DNA from: an uncultured Clostridia bacterium
GTDB taxonomy: Bacteria > Bacillota > Clostridia > TANB77 > CAG-508
Assembly: GCA_947624365.1 (NCBI GenBank)
Contig: CANQJY010000056.1
Coordinates: 1-6,022, forward strand
Direction of reading: 5' to 3'
DNA length: 6,022 bases
In this document: piece by piece, positions 1 through 5,738 of the stretch
Numbering within the stretch: position 1 is the stretch's first letter
Layout of the letters: each line of letters begins with the position of its first letter
Program-made: the position numbers and the translations under genes
The notes under the pieces: model-generated
The model's input: the letters and a program-made list of their open reading frames with translations, nothing else
Database searches by the model: none
What the model was told of the DNA's origin: nothing

Positions 1-1405
1 TTCCCATACTTTGTGCTGTTTCTCCATGTGAGATTAGTTGTCTATATTCTCCATGAACAGGAATAAAGTATTTTGGTTTTGCTAATGCTATAATTAATTT
101 TTGTTCTTCTTGACATGCGTGCCCTGATACATGAACATCTGCTAAAGAACTATATACTACTTCTGCTCCAATTTGCATTAAATCATCTATTACTTTTGAT
201 ACAAATTTTTCATTTCCTGGTATTGGTGTTGCAGATATAATAACTAAATCATTAGGTGTGATTTTTACTTTTCTATGATCACCTGCTGCCATTCTTGTTA
301 ATGCTGACATTGGTTCTCCTTGACTTCCTGTTGTTATGATTACTAATTGTTCATCATTATATACACTTATTTGGTCAATATCAATGAAAGAATCTTCTGG
401 GCATGCAATATATCCTAATTGCCTTGCAGTTTCAATCATATTAATCATACTTCTACCACAAACTGCAATTTTTCTACCATATTTTACTGCAGCATTAACA
501 ATTTGTTGCACACGGTGTACATTAGATGCAAATGTTGCAACAACTATTCTTTTATCACAGTGTATAAATAATTTGTCAAGTACTTCCCCTACAGAGCTTT
601 CTGACATGGTAAATCCTTTTCTTTCGGCATTTGTACTGTCTGACATTAATGCTAGAATCCCTTTGTTTCCTAGTTCTGCAATTCTACCAAAGTCCATAAT
701 TTTACCATCAATTGGTGTATAGTCTACTTTAAAATCTCCTGTATGTAGTACAGTTCCTACAGGTGTTGTGATTGCTAACATTACAGAATCTGGTATGCTG
801 TGAGTACTTCTAATAAATTCTACTTTGAAGTTATTTCCTAAAATGATTGTTTGACCTGCTGAGACTTCTATCATTTTTGTGCTTCTTAAAAGCTTATGTT
901 CTTCTAGTTTATTTTGGATTAGACCTACTGCTAATTTAGGTGCATAAATTGGCACATTAATTTGTTTTAGCAAGTATGGTATACTTCCTATATGGTCTTC
1001 ATGTCCATGTGTAATAACTAATCCTTTGATTTTTTCTTTGTTTTTTTCTAAGTAAGTTATATCTGGTATAACTAAGTCTATTCCTAGCATGTCATCTTCT
1101 GGGAATGATAATCCACAGTCTACAACAATAATTTCATCACCATATTCAAATACTGTTATATTTTTTCCGACTTCATGTAGTCCTCCTAATGGTATAATTT
1201 TTAATTTTGATTTTTTAAAAATTTCCGTATTTGTATGTGATGTTTCTACTATTTTTTGTTCTTCTTTTTTTATTGGTAATTGCGTGTTTCTGTTTTTTGT
1301 TGTTCTTGCTCTTACATTTGTGTTTGTTTTTCTTGTTTGTGATGTTCTGCGATTAGTAGTTTTTACTGGTTTTTTCTCTTGTTCATTTTGGTTTTCTCTT
1401 GTCAT
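1..1405 (-). CDS. rnj: Ribonuclease J, N-terminal 468 residues (3' end outside window)
   Basis: This is a metallo-beta-lactamase/beta-CASP ribonuclease that acts in the cytoplasm as a 5'-3' exonuclease and endonuclease in mRNA decay and rRNA maturation. The zinc motif HGHEDH lies at residues 133-138. Further likely metal ligands are H202 (in THSIPDS), D224 (in HTGDFK) and H451 (in PVHGEYR). The beta-CASP motifs SDSTNAE (255-261), TFASN (291-295), TGSQGEP (359-365) and SGHA (427-430) are present, and the match to Bacillus RNase J1 is strong and collinear from about residue 69. Bacillus RNase J1 is about 555 residues, so the missing part should be mainly the C-terminal domain. Residues 1-65 are an extra N-terminal extension rich in Lys, Arg, Asn, Gln and Thr. 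The ATG at 1405 is preceded 8 nt upstream by TAAGGAG. The gene has its own promoter and a leader of about 115 nt. J1 and J2 paralogues cannot be told apart here. Confidence 0.96.
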   Translation of the reverse strand, partial: MTRENQNEQEKKPVKTTNRRTSQTRKTNTNVRARTTKNRNTQLPIKKEEQKIVETSHTNTEIFKKSKLKIIPLGGLHEVGKNITVFEYGDEIIVVDCGLSFPEDDMLGIDLVIPDITYLEKNKEKIKGLVITHGHEDHIGSIPYLLKQINVPIYAPKLAVGLIQNKLEEHKLLRSTKMIEVSAGQTIILGNNFKVEFIRSTHSIPDSVMLAITTPVGTVLHTGDFKVDYTPIDGKIMDFGRIAELGNKGILALMSDSTNAERKGFTMSESSVGEVLDKLFIHCDKRIVVATFASNVHRVQQIVNAAVKYGRKIAVCGRSMINMIETARQLGYIACPEDSFIDIDQISVYNDEQLVIITTGSQGEPMSALTRMAAGDHRKVKITPNDLVIISATPIPGNEKFVSKVIDDLMQIGAEVVYSSLADVHVSGHACQEEQKLIIALAKPKYFIPVHGEYRQLISHGETAQSMG

Positions 1406-1452
1406 TTTTCTCTCTCCTTAACTATAGTATTCAATTATCTCTCATTATTTTT

Positions 1453-1523
1453 CCCATTTTTTGGGTACTATAAACCTATTTTAGGTTTAAATCTCATCCT
1501 TTGCCCTTTTGGCAAACATTGCC
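1453..1523 (-). other. Structured 5' leader of the RNase J mRNA
   Basis: Between the predicted start of transcription (about 1520) and the ribosome site, the minus strand holds several small inverted repeats. GGCAA-TGT-TTGCC (1523-1511) and TTTGCC-AAAAG-GGCAAA (1516-1500) share the TTGCC segment, so only one can form at a time. TAAACCTA-AAA-TAGGTTTA (1489-1471) is a perfect 8-bp stem with a 3-nt loop, and CCCA-AAAAA-TGGG (1465-1453) is a weak stem. None is followed by a U-tract, so they are not ordinary terminators. I recognise no known riboswitch class. A role in RNA stability or autoregulation is only inference. Confidence 0.4.
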
Positions 1524-1526
1524 ATT

Positions 1527-1555
1527 ATTATACTACATTTTAGAGGATTTGTCAA
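1527..1555 (-). promoter_or_regulatory. Consensus sigma-A promoter of the RNase J gene
   Basis: Reading the minus strand, TTGACA (1555-1550) and TATAAT (1532-1527) are separated by exactly 17 bases. Both hexamers match the vegetative consensus 6/6. Transcription should start near 1520, leaving a leader of about 115 nt before the ATG at 1405. The -35 box lies just downstream of the spoVT terminator, so RNase J is insulated from spoVT and probably constitutively and strongly transcribed. Confidence 0.9.
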
Positions 1556-1558
1556 ATT

Positions 1559-1580
1559 AAAAAAGTCCCCTAAGGGACTT
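1559..1580 (-). terminator. Intrinsic terminator after spoVT
   Basis: On the minus strand, AAGTCCC (1580-1574), the loop TTAG and GGGACTT (1569-1563) form a perfect 7-bp stem that runs into a short T-tract (1564-1559). It begins one base after the spoVT stop codon. The opposite strand lacks a comparable T-tract, so termination is for minus-strand transcripts. Confidence 0.88.
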
Positions 1581-1581
1581 A

Positions 1582-2136
1582 TTATATTTCCATTTGACTA
1601 CCTAAAAATGTTGCTGCTGATTGTGCTACCTTTTTCTCAACATCATTCATTTTACTATTAGCATCTTTTGACATTAATATAACTGTTCCAATTGTGTCTC
1701 CATTTGATATTATTGGATATACAATTTGTGCATTATATTTTCTTTGTTGATTGTCATTTTTTGTAATTGGCATTGCAACATCACTGTTTTCTTTGCTTGT
1801 ATATACTTCTTTGTCTTCCATTAGTTGTTCTAATTCTTGACTAACATCTTGCTCTAAAAATTCTTTTTTAGATCCACCAGATACCGCAATAATTGTGTCT
1901 TTGTCAGTTATACATGCTATATGTCCTGTTGTTTTAGATAATGTTTCTGCATAACCTGCTGCAAATTCTGATAATTCTCCAATTGGAGAATATTTTTTTA
2001 AAATTACTTGTCCTTCTCTATCTGTAAAAATTTCTAAAGGGTCTCCTTCTTTTATACGTAATGTTTTTCTTATTTCTTTTGGTATAACTACTCTACCTAA
2101 ATCATCTATTCTTCTTACAACTCCTGTTGCTTTCAT
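1582..2136 (-). CDS. spoVT: SpoVT, AbrB-type stage V sporulation transcription regulator
   Basis: The 184-residue protein is close to the usual SpoVT length (178 in Bacillus subtilis). Residues 1-50 are the AbrB swapped-hairpin DNA-binding domain, containing RRIDDLGRVVIPKEIRKTLR and the GDPLEIF strand, almost identical to Bacillus SpoVT. Residues from about 55 to 184 match the GAF-like C-terminal domain in layout (GHIACITDKDTIIAVSG, then YPIISNGDTIGTVILMSKD). The C-terminal domain separates it from short AbrB or Abh paralogues. In Bacillus, SpoVT is made in the forespore under sigma-G and tunes other sigma-G genes and spore coat and germination properties. A sigma-G-type promoter lies just upstream here, and AAGGAGG sits 6 nt before the ATG. 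An intrinsic terminator follows the stop by one base, so this is the last gene of its transcript. Confidence 0.95.
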   Translation of the reverse strand: MKATGVVRRIDDLGRVVIPKEIRKTLRIKEGDPLEIFTDREGQVILKKYSPIGELSEFAAGYAETLSKTTGHIACITDKDTIIAVSGGSKKEFLEQDVSQELEQLMEDKEVYTSKENSDVAMPITKNDNQQRKYNAQIVYPIISNGDTIGTVILMSKDANSKMNDVEKKVAQSAATFLGSQMEI

Positions 2137-2169
2137 AATTTTCCTCCTTTTTAAATTTATGTCTACTTT

Positions 2170-2198
2170 TATTATGTCAAAAGTGGAAAATATTATAC
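2170..2198 (-). promoter_or_regulatory. Sigma-G (forespore) type promoter of spoVT
   Basis: On the minus strand, GTATA (2198-2194) fits the sigma-G -35 consensus GHATR, and CATAATA (2176-2170) fits the -10 consensus CATWHTA, with a 17-base spacer. Transcription would start near 2163, about 27 nt before the spoVT ATG. The match is to established Bacillus sigma-G consensus sequences. The AT-rich background makes chance hits possible, but the gene identity supports it. Sigma-F recognises similar elements and is not excluded. Confidence 0.72.
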
Positions 2199-2237
2199 AT
2201 TTTTTTCAATTTTTAAATTTTTGATTTTATTATATAA

Positions 2238-2858
2238 TTACTCTTCTATTAGTTTATATTGGCTTAGGTCTGGTTTTGCAACATCTCCGTCTGTTACTGT
2301 GTCAAATTCATAAGTTATTTTTCTTTCTTCATTTTCAGATTTACTGTATAAAATCATTCCTGTTTCTTTTTCAATAAATTCTTCTTGTTTACCTATTTTT
2401 GTAACATAGCATTCTTTGTCTTCATATGTTTTTGAACCAATATATAACATTGGTGTAACTGCCATTGTTAATCTAGTTATACTTTCGTCTGGTAATGTTA
2501 TTGTTAAACCTGCTGGTGATAATGTTAATATTCCTCCTTCTGTTGAATATAATTTGGCTGAATTCCAAAACGTTAATTTTTCTCCCGTATTATTGTTTTG
2601 CCAAAATGTCATATCTCCTTCTCCTGTTTTTTGTACTAAATGTACTTTCCAAATGTTGTCTTTTTTCCAACATTCCATGATTAAATCTTCTGTTTCTGAA
2701 TAATATGTATAATTTAATTTACTACTGCTAATTTCATTTTTTTGTGATATTTGTGTTAAAATATTATATCTCCACAATACTATTATTGCTACAATAACAA
2801 GTATAATGCAAATACATATTAATATTTTTTTCCACATTTTCATTTTTTTCTTTTCCAT
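2238..2858 (-). CDS. Membrane-anchored protein of unknown function, riboswitch-controlled
   Basis: The 206-residue protein has a lysine-rich N-terminus (1-11), one hydrophobic segment at about 12-29 and a polar remainder of about 175 residues. It is most likely anchored by a single helix with its C-terminal domain outside the cytoplasm. The cysteines in the hydrophobic segment do not form a lipobox, so it is probably not a lipoprotein. The outer part is predicted from its pattern to be beta-rich. It ends in an arrangement (YEDKECYVTKI, then FIEKETGMILYSK, then YEFDTVTDGDVAKPDLSQY) that recalls LolA/LppX-like lipoprotein carrier folds. That resemblance is my inference, and no catalytic motif is visible. 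The ATG lies 8 nt after GGGAGG. A GEMM-I riboswitch directly upstream indicates control by a cyclic dinucleotide, which in Clostridia often marks surface, adhesion or motility functions. No clear terminator follows, so transcription may continue into spoVT. Confidence 0.8.
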   Translation of the reverse strand: MEKKKMKMWKKILICICIILVIVAIIVLWRYNILTQISQKNEISSSKLNYTYYSETEDLIMECWKKDNIWKVHLVQKTGEGDMTFWQNNNTGEKLTFWNSAKLYSTEGGILTLSPAGLTITLPDESITRLTMAVTPMLYIGSKTYEDKECYVTKIGKQEEFIEKETGMILYSKSENEERKITYEFDTVTDGDVAKPDLSQYKLIEE

Positions 2859-2866
2859 AAAAAATA

Positions 2867-2887
2867 CCTCCCTTTTTTATTGGAAGG
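2867..2887 (-). promoter_or_regulatory. Shine-Dalgarno-sequestering hairpin (riboswitch expression platform)
   Basis: On the minus strand, CCTTCC (2887-2882) can pair along its whole length with the ribosome site GGGAGG (2872-2867), with one U-G wobble and a 9-nt loop. The first C's of CCTTCC are also the 3' edge of the aptamer, including the cytosine that contacts the ligand. The two pairings exclude each other, so ligand binding should free the ribosome site and switch translation on. No intrinsic terminator is present here, in line with translational control. Confidence 0.6.
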
Positions 2888-2965
2888 CAACCTAGCTATC
2901 TTGAGGATTTTATCCTTTTAGACCTATGGCTTTGCGTCATAAACTTTCGTTTATTTTGCTTTTTA
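2882..2965 (-). ncRNA. GEMM-I cyclic dinucleotide riboswitch (c-di-GMP-I class, A20 variant)
   Basis: The minus strand shows the GEMM-I core in order. It has GCAAA (2959-2955), then P2 as ATAAAC-GAAA-GTTTAT with the conserved GAAA tetraloop (2954-2939). The signature GACGCAAAGCC follows at 2938-2928. P3 contains GGTCTAA and an apical AGGAT-AAA-ATCCT stem (2916-2904), then GATAGCTAGGTTGCC ends the aptamer at about 2886. This matches known clostridial c-di-GMP-I riboswitches closely. Aligned to the Vibrio Vc2 numbering, the base at position 20 is A (2960) rather than the usual G, while C92 (2887) is kept. A20 is the change linked to 3',3'-cGAMP recognition in Geobacter riboswitches, although some A20 members still bind c-di-GMP. 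The P1 stem is short and A-U rich. The aptamer starts within about 10 nt of the predicted transcription start. Confidence 0.92.
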
Positions 2966-2976
2966 CATCTACTTAT

Positions 2977-3005
2977 ATTATATCACAATTAGACATTTAT
3001 TGCAA
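2977..3005 (-). promoter_or_regulatory. Sigma-A type promoter of the riboswitch-controlled gene
   Basis: On the minus strand, TTGCAA (3005-3000) and TATAAT (2982-2977) are 17 bases apart. The -10 box is perfect and the -35 box matches 4 of 6. The predicted start near 2970 puts the riboswitch at the very 5' end of the RNA, as expected for a cis-acting leader. The promoter begins 2 nt after the stop codon of the upstream NTPase gene, and I see no terminator between them. Confidence 0.75.
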
Positions 3006-3007
3006 TT

Positions 3008-4975
3008 TTATTCTTCTTTTTTAGGTAAAAAACTTACTTTGTATTTTCCTAAAATATATCCTAATTCTTTTGAAAATTCCCTTAGCATAACAATTTTAAT
3101 TGTTGTCTCTTTATCTTTTAAGTAATCATCCATTATTTGTTTTAATAATTTGATATTTGCCATTTCACCTTCAATTTGTTTTGGATATTTTTCAGCACGT
3201 GTAATTAATTTTTCTTTTATTAAAACTATATCTTCATTACTTGCACAAGAAATTCTTTGGAATAGTTGATATGGATCATAATATTTGAAAATTGGTATTT
3301 CCATACATGATTTATCAAATTGTTCATAAAATTGTTCCATTTTCATTGGGATACATTTGAATACTTCTTCTGCTAGTTCTTTATATTGCTTTTCTAGTAA
3401 TTGAATATTTAAACTATTAAAGTGTTTTAGTATTTCATCCATGTCTTCAGAGAATTCTTCAATTGCAATTTTAGATAATTCTTCTTGTATATTTTCACAA
3501 TATTTTGATTTTAAAGAAGCTAAATTCATTCCATTAAAGAATATTCCTTTTAATGTTTTTATGTCATATTCTATTAAATGCTTACGTGAAAAATAGCTGA
3601 AATATGCATACATTTTTACAGTATCTATTAAGTTTAAATTTCCTTGTTTAACATCTTCTAAAATTGATTTTATAATTCCTTCAAATTCGTCATCTGCTAT
3701 TTTCCAATATTCTTCTGTTAAAAGTCTTTTGTGACCTGGTAAATTTTCTGTATCTATTGTGTTTCTGATCATTTCCATGTCTTGTTTAAATATTTTCATA
3801 TCAAAAATTCTTGTTCTTACATAGTATTCTATAAATTTGAAAAATCTGTAATCTGCTTTAAAGTTATAATAATAATTATTGTCAAATTCTTTAATATAAA
3901 ATTGTCTGTTATCCATAAGTACTCTTGAAGATACCAATATTGATTTATATTCTTCATTGTCTTTGATATTCATAAATTTGTCTTTTGTTACTTTTCCTGC
4001 TTTAATTTCAAATGATATTGCTATTGTAAATATTAGCATTGTTTGCATAACTCTATTGCTAGTATTTGGATAGTTTTTGTTTACCATATCAAATATTTTT
4101 TTGAAATCATTTAATGCATGTTTTAATATTCTTAAGTTTCTTGTTCCGCTTCTTTCAAATGTTGATATTATTAATCTTGTATTTTCTCTAGAAAATCGAA
4201 TTAAATCTGAATCATTTTCATATCTCATTAAAATTCCGTTAATAATATAATCGAATTTAGGTGCATATTCAAATGTTTCTCCTATTAATTTTTCTTTTAT
4301 TCTTTCATAATCATTTGCTTTATCAAATACATGCTCGATTTTTTCCTGTATTTTTTCTACCATTGGTTTATCTGCTCTATTTAATTCTCCTTGCTTGTCT
4401 AGTAAATAAGTAGCAATAAAAGTTTTCATTTCTAGATTTGAGCTTTTTAATTTTGTAGAAAGTTCTTTTTCATTACAAATAATAATGGTTTTTATATGGT
4501 CATGTTCAACAAAATTATTGATGTATCCTAAAATATCAATAACATCAACATTTGCTCTTTCCAAGTCATCAAAACATAGTACTTTGTCATCAGTAGAGAA
4601 AAAGTCAGCATAATCTATTTTATCTCCATTTTGTGTTACGCCAAAGAAATTTGCCATATCTAATCCTGTTTTTGCATATTCAGGAATTGTTTTTTGTTCA
4701 TTAGAATTCATGTATTTTCTTAAGTTTTTATCCATCAATTGTGTTGTTTCAATAAAGATTTTTTTACTGATTTCTTCTAGATTAGATATTCCATATAAAG
4801 ACATATAAATAGCTGTATATCTTTTTCCATTTAATTGCATTGATTCAATTTTTTTTCTGATTTTATTGTTCCAAAAATGTGTTTTTCCTGAACCCCATTC
4901 TCCATTTATCATTATTGCATAATCTGTATAATCTGAACGAACATAATCTAATATACTTTCTACTAAATCTTCCAT
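3008..4975 (-). CDS. KAP-family-like P-loop NTPase, function unknown
   Basis: The 655-residue soluble protein has a P-loop ATPase core near its N-terminus. The Walker A motif GEWGSGKT is at residues 25-32, and the Walker B motif VLCFDDLER at 132-140 has the paired acids D136 and D137. A sensor-like strand IIICNE lies at 164-169. The GEWGSGKT/F-x-DDLER combination is typical of KAP NTPases (named after Kidins220/ARMS and PifA). Unlike many KAP members it has no membrane helices inserted in the ATPase domain. Residues from about 250 to 655 look mainly alpha-helical, charged and free of recognisable catalytic motifs, and may sense or bind a partner. PifA of plasmid F excludes phage T7, and many related NTPases are suspected defence proteins, but nothing here proves this. 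The ATG is 18 nt after the comF stop, with AAAGGA 8 nt upstream of it, so the two are probably co-transcribed. Confidence 0.82.
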   Translation of the reverse strand: MEDLVESILDYVRSDYTDYAIMINGEWGSGKTHFWNNKIRKKIESMQLNGKRYTAIYMSLYGISNLEEISKKIFIETTQLMDKNLRKYMNSNEQKTIPEYAKTGLDMANFFGVTQNGDKIDYADFFSTDDKVLCFDDLERANVDVIDILGYINNFVEHDHIKTIIICNEKELSTKLKSSNLEMKTFIATYLLDKQGELNRADKPMVEKIQEKIEHVFDKANDYERIKEKLIGETFEYAPKFDYIINGILMRYENDSDLIRFSRENTRLIISTFERSGTRNLRILKHALNDFKKIFDMVNKNYPNTSNRVMQTMLIFTIAISFEIKAGKVTKDKFMNIKDNEEYKSILVSSRVLMDNRQFYIKEFDNNYYYNFKADYRFFKFIEYYVRTRIFDMKIFKQDMEMIRNTIDTENLPGHKRLLTEEYWKIADDEFEGIIKSILEDVKQGNLNLIDTVKMYAYFSYFSRKHLIEYDIKTLKGIFFNGMNLASLKSKYCENIQEELSKIAIEEFSEDMDEILKHFNSLNIQLLEKQYKELAEEVFKCIPMKMEQFYEQFDKSCMEIPIFKYYDPYQLFQRISCASNEDIVLIKEKLITRAEKYPKQIEGEMANIKLLKQIMDDYLKDKETTIKIVMLREFSKELGYILGKYKVSFLPKKEE

Positions 4976-4993
4976 TCTTATTTTCCTTTCTAT

Positions 4994-5641
4994 TTAATCT
5001 TTTGCTAGCACCAGTATTCCAATTTTCTTTGGATTTCCATTTTGTAATACTTTACTACAAGAATTTACAGTGTTTCCTGTTGTGTAAATATCATCTATTA
5101 GTAATATCTTTTTATTTTCTAGTATTTTCTTATTTATGATTTCATATACATCTTGTGCATTTTTTTCGCGTTCTTCTCTATTCAATTTACTTTGTTCAAT
5201 AGTGTGTTTCGCTTTGTATATACAATTTGTTTCTACTGGTATATTAGATTTTTGGGCTATTTCCTTTGCAACAAGTAAGCTTTGGTTATATCCTCTTTCT
5301 TTTTGTCTTTTTTTACTAATTGGTACTGGAATTATAATATCATAACTTTTAATTTTTTGAAATAGTTTTTGATTTTTTATTAAAAAATTTACAAATGTTT
5401 TATATAAATATGATTTTTCATGAAATTTATATTCTAAAATCTTGTTTCGAATTAATGAATTATAAGAAAAAATAGCGATACGCTCATCAAAATAGATATA
5501 AGGGTTTTTATTTTGTGTTATTTCCCATATTGCTTGATTTTCTAATTGTTTTTCACATCTTCTACATAAGTAATTTGTATTTAATTTTCCGCATATTCCG
5601 CACTTTGGCGGATAAATTAAGTTTTGTATTGTTTCTAACAT
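4994..5641 (-). CDS. comF: ComF family protein (phosphoribosyltransferase-like, late competence)
   Basis: With the start at 5641 the product has 215 residues, normal for ComFC. An N-terminal zinc-binding segment has C14-x2-C17 and C26-x2-C29. The phosphoribosyltransferase fold follows, with PVP (105-107), RGYNQ (116-120), QSKLNREER (150-158) and the PRPP-loop motif LLIDDIYTTGNT (180-191). In transformable bacteria ComFC is needed for uptake of single-stranded DNA at the cytoplasmic side of the membrane, and in non-competent Clostridia its role is less clear. The start at 5641 is chosen because AAAGGAGG lies just before it and the protein then begins with the usual MLETIQNLIYPPKC. The reading frame stays open back to a TTG at 5737, but that extension is encoded by the palindrome and does not resemble ComF. 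The gene lies between a RecD2-like helicase gene and the KAP NTPase gene, probably in one operon. Confidence 0.93.
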   Translation of the reverse strand: MLETIQNLIYPPKCGICGKLNTNYLCRRCEKQLENQAIWEITQNKNPYIYFDERIAIFSYNSLIRNKILEYKFHEKSYLYKTFVNFLIKNQKLFQKIKSYDIIIPVPISKKRQKERGYNQSLLVAKEIAQKSNIPVETNCIYKAKHTIEQSKLNREEREKNAQDVYEIINKKILENKKILLIDDIYTTGNTVNSCSKVLQNGNPKKIGILVLAKD

Positions 5642-5645
5642 ATCT

Positions 5646-5653
5646 CCTCCTTT
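5646..5653 (-). promoter_or_regulatory. Ribosome binding site that fixes the comF start
   Basis: AAAGGAGG reads on the minus strand 4 nt before the ATG at 5641, a strong site with somewhat short spacing. It begins exactly where the upstream palindrome ends. This supports a comF start at 5641 rather than at in-frame ATG or TTG codons further upstream. Confidence 0.8.
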
Positions 5654-5730
5654 TGTGTCCATTTTGGGACGGTCCTTTTTTGGACATTTGAAACAAATGT
5701 CCAAAAAAGGACCGTCCCAAAATGGACACA
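5654..5730. repeat. 77-bp perfect inverted repeat between recD2 and comF
   Basis: Two 37-base arms (5654-5690 and 5694-5730) are exact reverse complements around a 3-base loop (AAA on the plus strand). Each arm contains smaller inverted units, such as TGTCCA with TGGACA at its ends and GGGACGGTCC inside, so it could also fold as two hairpins or extrude as a cruciform. It is clearly more GC-rich than its surroundings. The arms include GGGACGGTCC, a motif I associate with dispersed palindromes in Clostridia that may be mobilised by REP-type (Y1) transposases. That link comes from memory and is unverified. There is no T-tract after the minus-strand hairpin, so it is not a classical terminator, though it could shield the 3' end of recD2 mRNA or weaken read-through into comF. 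Confidence 0.92.
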
Positions 5731-5738
5731 TGGACAAA

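Noticed and set aside
336..722. Plus-strand open frame of 128 codons inside the RNase J gene
   Set aside because: It is antisense to highly conserved RNase J coding sequence, has no ribosome site, and the translation looks like an out-of-frame shadow.
1089..1421. Plus-strand open frame of 110 codons, very hydrophobic
   Set aside because: The run of Phe, Val and Ser comes from reading the complement of the Lys/Asn/Thr-rich RNase J N-terminus, and there is no ribosome site.
2199..2237. Possible terminator after the membrane protein gene
   Set aside because: Only AT-pairing repeats (CAAAAATTTAAAAATTG) are present, with no GC-rich stem. I could not support a terminator.
2416..2703. Plus-strand open frames (2416-2703 and 2495-2680)
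   Set aside because: They lie antisense to the membrane protein gene, which has a promoter, riboswitch and ribosome site of its own. The plus-strand frames have none of these.
4879..5345. Plus-strand open frames at 4879-5139 and 5136-5345
   Set aside because: They are antisense to the Walker A region of the NTPase and to comF. Their hydrophobic look is an artefact of AT-rich complement.
5654..5730. Palindrome as a classical intrinsic terminator of recD2
   Set aside because: On the minus strand the hairpin is followed by an A- and G-rich ribosome site, not a T-tract.
5642..5737. Longer comF reading frame starting at TTG 5737
   Set aside because: The extra 32 residues are encoded by the palindrome, resemble no ComF N-terminus, and a strong ribosome site precedes the ATG at 5641.
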